A stretch of 20,802 nucleotides of DNA from contig JBEAQD010000004.1 in the NCBI GenBank assembly GCA_041164045.1, positions 1 to 20,802 on the forward strand, in the 5' to 3' direction. This document shows positions 14,127-20,802 of this stretch, one piece after another. This DNA comes from CALRBF01 sp041164045 (GTDB taxonomy: Bacteria > Patescibacteriota > Minisyncoccia > SW-4-49-11). The position numbers and the translations under genes are program-made. The notes under the pieces were generated by a model. The model searched no databases. It saw only the letters and a list, made by a program, of their open reading frames with translations, and had not been told where the DNA came from. Positions within the stretch are counted from its first letter, which is position 1; each line of letters begins with the position of its first letter.

Positions 14127-15278
14127 TTAAATTATATTCTTAATAATATCATAAGTTTGTTGAATTTCTTCCTCAGTGGTAAATTGGGAAAGTGAAATTC
14201 TAATACTTTGTTTAGCTTTCTCTTGTTTGTTGGGGCTAATAGCTTGTATCACTTCTGACTTTTGAATAGCTCCACTATGGCAAGCCGAGCCAGCTGAGAT
14301 AGCCAGGCCAGCTAAATCAGCAGCTATGACAATTTTCTCAGAGTTTTGATTTTGAATAGATATATTTATATTTTGAGGTAGCCGATTTGCTCTGTCTCCA
14401 TTGAGAGTGATACCTTCGATTTGTAATAATTTATCAAGCAAAGTATTCCTTAAATTTTTAACTTTTGAAACCATTTCTTTATGTTCTGATAAAGCCAATA
14501 AATTAATGGCTTCTCCCAGTCCAGCAATCCCGGGAGTATTGAGAGTTCCTGACCTTATTCCATATTCCTGTCCCCCACCATACATTATTGGATTAATTGG
14601 GGTGTTTCTCTTGATATACAAAGCTCCTATTCCTTTAGGTGCATACATTTTATGTCCAGAAATACTATATAAATCTAAATTAGAATAATTAAAGTTAATT
14701 TCCTCCGACCAAACTGCTTGAGCACCATCAGAGTGAAATATTGGATAAATTGAATCTTGATTATATTTTTTAAGCATTCGGCCTATATCTCTTATTGGCT
14801 GAATTGTTCCAATTTCATTATTAGCATGAATTATACTTACAAGCACAGTATCGGGAGTAAGTAAATTTTGAATATCCTCAACTTTAACTATCCCGCTCTC
14901 ATCAATGGGAGTAATTTTATGAATAATTCTATCAGGATATCTGTTGAGTAAAGCTTTAATCGGAGAGATTACAGCACTATGCTCTATTGGAGTGGTAATA
15001 ATTTCTATCTTTTCTTTTGTCTCAAGAGCCTGTAAAATAACTCCTTGAATAGCTATATTATTACTCTCAGTAGCCCCACTGGTAAAAATAATCTCAGAGA
15101 ATTTAACCCCTAAATACTCAGAGATAATTTTTCGGGCATTGTCTATAATATGCATAGCTTTTTGACCCAATATATGCTGACTATGTGGATTAGCAAAATT
15201 CTCCTGCATCACTTGAGTGACTACTTTTAGCACTTCAGGGTGAATTGGAGTACTGGCTTGATTATCTAAATAAATCAT
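14127..15278 (-). CDS. cysteine desulfurase (NifS/IscS family)
   Basis: A PLP enzyme that takes sulfur from cysteine and passes it on as a persulfide for Fe-S clusters or tRNA thiolation. Family landmarks over 383 residues: N-terminal YLDNQASTPIHPEV, the GATESNN motif at 68-74, H100 that stacks on PLP (TPIEHSAV), D184 (SDGAQA), the PLP lysine K210 (SGHKMYAPKG), the GGGQEYGIRSGT block at 234-245, and the catalytic C333 in SAGSACHSG, within a loop typical of group I NifS/IscS enzymes. The start codon overlaps the stop of the upstream M16 gene (ATGA, 4 bp), so translation is probably coupled. No IscU, IscA or MnmA gene is present in the window, so the acceptor is unknown and no gene symbol is given. 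Confidence 0.94.
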   Translation of the reverse strand: MIYLDNQASTPIHPEVLKVVTQVMQENFANPHSQHILGQKAMHIIDNARKIISEYLGVKFSEIIFTSGATESNNIAIQGVILQALETKEKIEIITTPIEHSAVISPIKALLNRYPDRIIHKITPIDESGIVKVEDIQNLLTPDTVLVSIIHANNEIGTIQPIRDIGRMLKKYNQDSIYPIFHSDGAQAVWSEEINFNYSNLDLYSISGHKMYAPKGIGALYIKRNTPINPIMYGGGQEYGIRSGTLNTPGIAGLGEAINLLALSEHKEMVSKVKNLRNTLLDKLLQIEGITLNGDRANRLPQNINISIQNQNSEKIVIAADLAGLAISAGSACHSGAIQKSEVIQAISPNKQEKAKQSIRISLSQFTTEEEIQQTYDIIKNII

Positions 15279-16552
15279 AAACTAGCTAAAATTTGCTCAA
15301 ATTTAGTCTTATCACCAGCTGAGATATTCCCAATCAGAGCTAAACTGATATGCTCTGCTAGCGTATATTTTTGCATAAAATCTAAAATCTGCTCTTTTGT
15401 GACTGCTTTATACTGTTCCATTTCATAATCTAGGTCAAAAGGCTTCTGTAATAATAATTCATTCATACCAACAATAGCTGCAATCTCATCACTAGATTCA
15501 AATCCCATAACTGTTTGACCTTGAATATGTTCTTTAGCGATATTTAATTCTCTATCACTCACTGGATAAGATTTGATGTCTTTTAATTCTTTTAGAATAA
15601 GTTTTAATGTTTCTTCAACTTTAGTATTTTGTACTCCTGTATTAATATTGAATACACCTGTGTCATCAAAATGGTGGCTATCTGCTCGAATATAATAGGA
15701 TAATCCTCTTTTTTCTCTAATTTCAGTGAACAACCTAGAGCTCATATAACCTCCCAGAATTGTACTAGCAATAGAAGCTACATATCTATCTTGAGTATGG
15801 AGAGAAGGAATATGGAATCCAAGCATCAAATGGGTCTGATCCGTTTTCTTATACCTAATATTTACTTTAGGCTTATCTTGCTCAATTTCTATATTTACTT
15901 TTTGAGGGGATTCAGCTTGTCTAGCATTATTAAAAGAGGCTTCCACTTTATCTAGAATATTAGTATCTACCTCTCCAGCTATAATAATATAAGTATTATT
16001 AGTAACATATTTATGATTAAAATAATTTACAAAATCTTGTCTACCAAAAGAATTAATCGATTCTTTAGTCCCAATAATTGGTCTTCCTAGAGGGGTGTTA
16101 TCCCCATATAATAAAGTTTGGAAATCACTATGAATTTGCCTAGTTGGCATATCTAGATACATATTCAACTCCTCGATAATAGCTCCTCTCTCAACTTGTA
16201 TATCACTTTCTTGTAGAAGAGAATTTTGGAATATATCAGTAATGACATCAAGAGCAATATATTTTTTCTGATTCCTAACTTTGACCCAATAACCTGTATA
16301 TTCATAACTAGTAAAAGCATTATAAGAAGCTCCCAGTCCATCTAATTCTTGAGCAATAATTTTAGCATTTGGTCTCTTTTTTGTACCTTTGAACATCATA
16401 TGTTCTAAAAAATGAGATAGTCCCTGTTCCTTATCTGATTCATATCTGGATCCAACTCCTACTAAAGTCAAAACAGTAGTAGTCTTAGAATCCTTGAGAG
16501 GAATCCCTATTATAGTAAGTCCATTATCTAATTTACGAGTTTTATATACCAT
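15275..16552 (-). CDS. M16-family zinc metallopeptidase
   Basis: A 425-residue processing-peptidase-type protein (insulinase/pitrilysin superfamily). The inverted zinc motif HxxEH is intact as HFLEH at 47-51, with the downstream glutamate ligand at about E127 in the ERGAIIEELNMY segment (76 residues on, as usual). The second, non-catalytic M16 domain contains the usual GYMSSRLFTEIREKRGLSYYI block. The active residues predict a functional protease. There is no signal peptide, so it should be cytoplasmic, where relatives degrade or trim peptides. It starts 8 bp after the upstream hypothetical gene and ends overlapping the cysteine desulfurase start. Its stop is TGA, which supports the standard code. 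Confidence 0.93.
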   Translation of the reverse strand: MVYKTRKLDNGLTIIGIPLKDSKTTTVLTLVGVGSRYESDKEQGLSHFLEHMMFKGTKKRPNAKIIAQELDGLGASYNAFTSYEYTGYWVKVRNQKKYIALDVITDIFQNSLLQESDIQVERGAIIEELNMYLDMPTRQIHSDFQTLLYGDNTPLGRPIIGTKESINSFGRQDFVNYFNHKYVTNNTYIIIAGEVDTNILDKVEASFNNARQAESPQKVNIEIEQDKPKVNIRYKKTDQTHLMLGFHIPSLHTQDRYVASIASTILGGYMSSRLFTEIREKRGLSYYIRADSHHFDDTGVFNINTGVQNTKVEETLKLILKELKDIKSYPVSDRELNIAKEHIQGQTVMGFESSDEIAAIVGMNELLLQKPFDLDYEMEQYKAVTKEQILDFMQKYTLAEHISLALIGNISAGDKTKFEQILASL

Positions 16553-16560
16553 ATTCTAAT

Positions 16561-17349
16561 CTATCTAATTACAAAGGAATCTAACATTCTTTGATATATT
16601 TCCTGATAAGTTATAGTTTTATTATAGCATAAATACAAAGATTTACCATCTATATCTAGTCTTCTTTCACAAGTACCAGCTGTATAATTTGGTGTGGAAT
16701 TTTGCATATATAGTACAAATTCAAATCCATCACTATTACTAAATTTGACTGGATAAGTATTTCTATCACTCACTGTTATAAAATCTGGATATTGTAATTC
16801 AAAATTAGGATTATCAAAATTCTGCCAAGATTTTACTTCGGCAAAAGATTTGACCGCAGGATTAGTATTAGAACTCTCTGTAATATTACTTGTCTTTGTA
16901 AGCCATGGTTTACTTGGATATTTTTTAATTAAATAATCATATAATTTTATAGACTCTCCTGTGGATTCATCAAATAATGGATTTCCTCCCATATAAACTG
17001 TATCTGGTTTATCTCCATATTGATTGTATCCGTTTTTTTCTAACCAAGCTTCAATTTGAGCTTTTTCAGCTTCTGGAAGGTCTAGGTTTAAGTCTTGTTT
17101 ATCCATATTAGGATCTTGAATTTCTAATTCTGTATCTTCCAAATAAGTAACTCCCTCATAGACACATTGAGGGGGATAAATTTTAGTAATTACTCCACCA
17201 TTAGCTTCAACACAAGACTTAAAATCTGTCACTTTAGGTTTAGGATTATCTAGCACTATAAAGTATACATACAAAGCCCCTATAGCGATGAATACTATTA
17301 GCCCTAACGGGAATATTAGTTTAGGATTTTTATTTAGCCAGTTTTGCAT
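16561..17349 (-). CDS. membrane-anchored envelope protein, CPR-type, 262 residues
   Basis: No named family recognised. An N-terminal helix (about 12-32, PLGLIVFIAIGALYVYFIV) anchors it with the rest outside. Next comes a small two-Cys module, DFKSCVEANGG...YPPQCVYEGVTY (about 42-69), and then a segment with EKAQIEAWLEKNGYNQYGD and YMGGNPLFDESTGESIKLYDYL (about 91-139). I recall both patterns from many uncharacterised CPR membrane proteins, but cannot confirm it here. The C-terminal part opens with NFELQYPD (about 178-185) and contains two more cysteines (C228 in GTCERR, C242 in LYLCYN). It lies 17 bp after secA and 8 bp before the M16 gene, so it is transcribed with them. Confidence 0.8.
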   Translation of the reverse strand: MQNWLNKNPKLIFPLGLIVFIAIGALYVYFIVLDNPKPKVTDFKSCVEANGGVITKIYPPQCVYEGVTYLEDTELEIQDPNMDKQDLNLDLPEAEKAQIEAWLEKNGYNQYGDKPDTVYMGGNPLFDESTGESIKLYDYLIKKYPSKPWLTKTSNITESSNTNPAVKSFAEVKSWQNFDNPNFELQYPDFITVSDRNTYPVKFSNSDGFEFVLYMQNSTPNYTAGTCERRLDIDGKSLYLCYNKTITYQEIYQRMLDSFVIR

Positions 17350-17366
17350 AGTTTTGAATTTAATTA

Positions 17367-19970
17367 TTATTTACCGTGACATTTTTTATACTTTTTACCA
17401 CTTCCACAAGGACAAGGGTCATTACGACCAACTCTAATTACGGTCTCTCCAGTCAGCATATTTTGTGGTTGCTCTAATGGTTTAGTACTCAAAGTTGGCT
17501 CTACTCTTAGAATAGTATTAATATAATTAGTTTGAATAGAAGTTAATAATTTCTCAAAAAGCATAAAAGCTTCATTTTTATATTCAATCAAAGGGTCTCG
17601 CTGAGCATAACCTCGAAGCCTGATTCCAGTTTTGAGATAATCTATAATTTCCAAATGATCCATCCAGAGATTATCCAAAGTCTGAATATACACAGAATTC
17701 ATAATAGACTGATATTGCTCATCCGATACTGATGCGAATCTATTAGTCAAAATATTTTCTATCATCTGCACTAAATTAGTAGTAATAGCTTCTTTTTTGC
17801 CATCCATTGTACCCTCTTGATCTCTAATAGCTTCAAGATTAGAGCTAAAATCTAATTTACTACCAACAAGACCATTAATATCTTCTTTGATAGCATTCAA
17901 ATCCCACTCCCTAGTACTTTCACTAGCAGTATAAAAAGATACAATCTTATAGACACTTTCTTTTATTAAATCCGTAGTTTGAGACTTAATATCTGTTTTT
18001 TTCATCAATATATTTCGTCTTTTTCGATATACAATTTCTCTTTGTTTATTCAACACATCATCATATTCTAATAAATGCTTACGAGAGTCAAAGTGAAATC
18101 CTTCAATTTTAGTCTGAGCCCCCTCTATAGATTTAGCAATCAACATATTTTCAATAGGCTCATCTTCTGGAAAATTAAATCGCTCCATCAATGACTTAAT
18201 TCTCTCTCCACCAAAAATTCTCATAATTTCATCATCTAGAGAAAGATAAAACTGAGTAATTCCAGGCTCTCCCTGTCTACCAGATCGTCCTCTAAGCTGA
18301 TTATCTATGCGCCTGGCCTCATGCCTTTCAGTTCCAATTACATATAGTCCACCCAAGCTCAGAATTTCATTTTTCTCCTCCTCAGTAGCATTGGCTCCAC
18401 CTAATTTTATATCTACTCCACGACCTGCCATATTAGTAGCTATAGTAATAGCTCCTTTTTTACCAGCATCAGCAATGATAAGACCTTCAGCTTCATGCTG
18501 TTTGGCATTAAGAATTGTATATTTGAAGTTAAATTTATCAAAAACCTTACCCAAGGCCTCGCTTTTTTCAATTGAGGCTGTACCTAATAGCACTGGCTGT
18601 CCTTTTTGAGATACTTCTTTAACCTTTTGAGCTATAGCTTTAAACTTAGCTTTCTCATTTTTATACACTACATCAGGTAAATCAATTCTTTTGATTTCTC
18701 TATTAGTAGGCATAATCACCACATCCAAATCATATACTTTATGAAACTCCTCCGCACTAGTAACCGCTGTTCCGGTCATACCAGCTAATTTGTCATACAT
18801 ACGGAAATAATTTTGTAAGGTAATAGAAGCCAAAGTCTTAGATTCTTGTTGAATGTTCACTCCTTCTTTTGCCTCAATAGCCTGATGCAAGCCTTCGGAA
18901 TATCTTCTTCCAGGAGTTAATCTACCAGTAAATTGGTCAACAATAATAATTTCACCATCTTTGACTACATATTCTTTGTCTAAGTGAAATAAAGCTTGAG
19001 CCTTCAGAGCCTGTTCTAGATGATGTACAAAAGCAATCCCTTTTTCTTCATAAATATTACTAATGTTAAGAGCCTTTTCTACTTTATCAATTCCAGATTC
19101 GGTAATATTAACTGTGCGCATTTTCTCATCCACAGTATAATCAACCTCAGGCTTCAAAGTTGGCACAATAGAAGCAAAAGTCTTGTATAAAGTCGGAGAT
19201 TCAGTATCTGGCATAGATATAATCAGCGGAGTTCTAGCCTCATCAATCAAAACACTATCCACCTCATCCACAATAGCAAAATAATATTCTCTTTGCACCA
19301 TATTAGCCTTGGAAGTCGCCATATTATCCCTCAGATAATCAAATCCAAATTCATTATTAGTTCCATAAGTAATATCAGCCTCATAAGCCTCTTTACGAGA
19401 TACCGGAGTCAAGAATTCAGCCTCTACTTCATAAGACCCTTTTTCATCTCTATCCTTATCTTCTGCTGGAACTTCTCTATACAAATAAGAACCTTCCGCT
19501 GTGACAATCCCAAGAGAAAGACCTAAAAAATTATAAATCTGCCCCATCCAAACAGCATCTCTTTTAGCTAGATAATCATTCACCGTCACCACATGCACTC
19601 CCCTACCAGTCAAAGCATTCAATACAGTTGGCAAAGTCGCGACAAGAGTCTTACCCTCTCCAGTTCTCATTTCAGCAATTTTACCCTGATGCAAAACAAT
19701 CCCTCCAATCAACTGTACATCAAAATGTCTCTGTCCTAAAGTCCTCCGAGAGGCTTCCCTGACCAGAGCAAAAACTTGAGGTAAAACCTCATCTAAACTA
19801 GTACCATTTTCTTGAACACCTGATTTAATTTGAGTAATCTCAGCTCTAATTTCATCATCAGATTTAGCTTTATAAGACTCCTCTAGAGAATTAATAGTGT
19901 CTACAATAGGTTGAATTTTAGATAAAGTTCTAGCATTTGGGTCTCCAAATATTTTTTGTAAAAATGTCAT
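17367..19970 (-). CDS. secA: preprotein translocase ATPase SecA
   Basis: SecA is the motor that pushes preproteins through SecYEG. In 867 residues: N-terminal motif FGDPNARTLSK, Q86-containing LIGGIVLHQGKIAEM, Walker A MRTGEGKT at 101-108, helicase box DEVD at 235-238 with the following SVLIDEARTPLIIS, the preprotein cross-linking region (about 230-370), the second nucleotide-binding domain with TNMAGRGVDIKLGG and the QLRGRSGRQGEPG motif, the helical scaffold, and a C-terminal zinc site C853, C855, C864, H865 in a CPCGSGKKYKKCH tail. An insertion of about 35 residues after V156TAEG (about 160-195, Asp/Glu/Lys rich) is longer than in E. coli. It heads a run of five closely spaced - strand genes behind its own promoter; there is no Shine-Dalgarno before the ATG. 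Confidence 0.98.
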   Translation of the reverse strand: MTFLQKIFGDPNARTLSKIQPIVDTINSLEESYKAKSDDEIRAEITQIKSGVQENGTSLDEVLPQVFALVREASRRTLGQRHFDVQLIGGIVLHQGKIAEMRTGEGKTLVATLPTVLNALTGRGVHVVTVNDYLAKRDAVWMGQIYNFLGLSLGIVTAEGSYLYREVPAEDKDRDEKGSYEVEAEFLTPVSRKEAYEADITYGTNNEFGFDYLRDNMATSKANMVQREYYFAIVDEVDSVLIDEARTPLIISMPDTESPTLYKTFASIVPTLKPEVDYTVDEKMRTVNITESGIDKVEKALNISNIYEEKGIAFVHHLEQALKAQALFHLDKEYVVKDGEIIIVDQFTGRLTPGRRYSEGLHQAIEAKEGVNIQQESKTLASITLQNYFRMYDKLAGMTGTAVTSAEEFHKVYDLDVVIMPTNREIKRIDLPDVVYKNEKAKFKAIAQKVKEVSQKGQPVLLGTASIEKSEALGKVFDKFNFKYTILNAKQHEAEGLIIADAGKKGAITIATNMAGRGVDIKLGGANATEEEKNEILSLGGLYVIGTERHEARRIDNQLRGRSGRQGEPGITQFYLSLDDEIMRIFGGERIKSLMERFNFPEDEPIENMLIAKSIEGAQTKIEGFHFDSRKHLLEYDDVLNKQREIVYRKRRNILMKKTDIKSQTTDLIKESVYKIVSFYTASESTREWDLNAIKEDINGLVGSKLDFSSNLEAIRDQEGTMDGKKEAITTNLVQMIENILTNRFASVSDEQYQSIMNSVYIQTLDNLWMDHLEIIDYLKTGIRLRGYAQRDPLIEYKNEAFMLFEKLLTSIQTNYINTILRVEPTLSTKPLEQPQNMLTGETVIRVGRNDPCPCGSGKKYKKCHGK

Positions 19971-20004
19971 ATACTATATTTGCTATCGATTAATTTATTT
20001 ATAT

Positions 20005-20033
20005 AGTATACACTTATTTGAGGTAAAGTTCAA
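20005..20033 (-). promoter_or_regulatory. promoter of secA and the downstream gene run
   Basis: On the - strand: TTGAAC (20028-20033), 17-bp spacer, TATACT (20005-20010) with TG directly before it. Transcription from about 19998 gives a leader of roughly 28 nt. No terminator separates it from the upstream peptidase gene, so read-through is also possible. Confidence 0.6.
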
Positions 20034-20041
20034 ATTAAGGT

Positions 20042-20802
20042 TTAAAGTCCAGCACAACCTGATCTAGGGCTCCCTGTAGTTTTGACCTTTGAAGGATCTG
20101 GATTACGGGAAGAGTCTAATAAGATATTGGCTGGATTCACTGCAGCTCCATTCACATAGACTTCAAAATGTAAATGAGCAACAGCAGTAGCTACATTCCC
20201 TACACGAGCTATTTCTTGCCCAGCCTTAACATTATCACCAACTTTCACAAGATTTCTACTATTATGTACATATCTAGTTTTTACTCCATCAGCATGTGTT
20301 ATACCTAAATACCCGGTGGTTGATTCGTTTACGGTCCCATCTCTGAAAGCTAATATAGGTAGGCTTTCCCATCCTGCTCTAGTATATGGAGCTCCTCCAG
20401 CAATATCCCAACAAGGAGTAAAATCTAGACCAGCATGTATTCTACCAGGTCTAGGTGCCCCATAAGTTTGATTCCCAGATGGTCCTTGATATAAATAAGT
20501 CACAGGAAACACACTTTCTCCCGGTTTTGGGATAATATTAGATGGTCCAGCTGGACCCCCAATCGTAGCCCCACTCCCAACTGAAGGTATACTACAATTC
20601 CCTTGCAATAAACCTGGATTTATAATATTTATAATTATAAATATAGATAGCCCTATAATAAGACCAGTAATAGTATTAGTAAATATTTCTTTAGCCTGAT
20701 TAACCTTACCCGCATTTACTCCTGCTGTAACATAAATATATCCTCCATATAAGAACATACCCAAGACTGAAGTTAACAATACTGCAAAACCTAACAACCA
20801 CA
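20042..20802 (-). CDS. pilin-like membrane region fused to M23 peptidase (5' end cut off)
   Basis: The frame runs off the right edge of the window (the last complete codon is TGG, then two bases), so the start is unseen; the leucine codon TTG at 20795-20797 is not necessarily a start. Numbering from that codon, residues 1-62 contain two hydrophobic helices separated by a short polar loop (GVNAGKVNQAKE), the layout of T4SS-pilin/TrbC-VirB2-like proteins that recurs in CPR genomes. A Gly/Pro/Ser linker (70-95) leads to an M23/LytM-type domain with the zinc residues H121 and D125 (RIHAGLDF) and the HLH pair H208 and H210 (AHLHFEVY). All catalytic residues seem present, so it should cut peptidoglycan cross-bridges outside the membrane. 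The next gene downstream is secA. Confidence 0.85.
   Translation of the reverse strand, partial: WLLGFAVLLTSVLGMFLYGGYIYVTAGVNAGKVNQAKEIFTNTITGLIIGLSIFIIINIINPGLLQGNCSIPSVGSGATIGGPAGPSNIIPKPGESVFPVTYLYQGPSGNQTYGAPRPGRIHAGLDFTPCWDIAGGAPYTRAGWESLPILAFRDGTVNESTTGYLGITHADGVKTRYVHNSRNLVKVGDNVKAGQEIARVGNVATAVAHLHFEVYVNGAAVNPANILLDSSRNPDPSKVKTTGSPRSGCAGL

Noticed and set aside
1..20802. Alternative genetic code with TGA as Gly (as in Gracilibacteria/Absconditabacteria)
   Set aside because: No conserved gene needs TGA read-through, conserved glycines use GGN, and TGA ends xer, the M16 peptidase (in an ATGA overlap) and the 37-residue gene.
1..20802. tRNA, rRNA or CRISPR arrays
   Set aside because: No T-loop-like motif with matching cloverleaf, no rRNA-like sequence and no evenly spaced direct repeats were found on reading either strand.

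Overview
The window looks like chromosomal DNA of a Patescibacteria (Candidate Phyla Radiation, CPR) bacterium. It is AT-rich (roughly one third G+C by eye) and uses the standard bacterial code: TGA is a real stop for the recombinase, the M16 peptidase and a 37-residue gene. The housekeeping proteins are compact: RpoB about 1063 residues, RpoC 1210, and a TruB without the PUA domain. It also carries proteins of types I associate with CPR genomes, such as a T4SS-pilin-like membrane region fused to an M23 peptidase and single-TM envelope proteins with a 'FxxCxxxGG...YPPQC' domain. No class-level assignment is attempted.

Left arm, about 1-10.7 kb, all on the + strand: the 3' end of an unidentified gene, rpoB-rpoC, a membrane-anchored hypothetical protein, rny (RNase Y), an HU-type DNA-binding protein and truB. 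Middle, about 10.7-12.4 kb, on the - strand: a 37-residue single-TM microprotein and a 90-residue secreted Cys-containing protein, each with its own strong promoter and intrinsic terminator, then a 347-residue single-chain tyrosine recombinase of the Xer type. A gene-free stretch at 12.41-12.79 kb is packed with palindromes. Right arm, 12.8-20.8 kb, all on the - strand: a tightly packed run secA, envelope hypothetical, M16 peptidase, cysteine desulfurase, O-antigen-ligase/Wzy-like membrane protein, with a pilin-like/M23 peptidase gene cut by the window edge upstream of it.

The most interesting part is the 12.41-12.79 kb gap. It holds a near-perfect 30-bp palindrome with dif geometry (11-bp arms, 6-bp centre, arms meeting the centre as ATAA/TTAT) about 235 bp upstream of the Xer gene. 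The + strand is G-rich through the left arm and still G-rich across the - strand Xer gene, then becomes C-rich from the next gene onward. That change, together with convergent gene orientation, suggests a chromosome replication terminus with its dimer-resolution site and recombinase side by side. The same palindrome also contains the -10 box of a very good - strand promoter, so an operator role is the main alternative. Two inverted copies of a 44-46 bp palindromic repeat, with paired changes in one hairpin arm, flank truB through xer.

Functionally the window combines transcription (RpoB/RpoC), RNA turnover and modification (RNase Y, TruB), chromosome structure and segregation (HU, Xer), protein export (SecA), sulfur transfer (cysteine desulfurase) and envelope biology (M23, M16, Wzy-like and small secreted or membrane proteins). 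Start sites mostly lack a Shine-Dalgarno sequence (only HU has a strong one), several promoters carry the extended -10 TGn, and truB appears to be leaderless.
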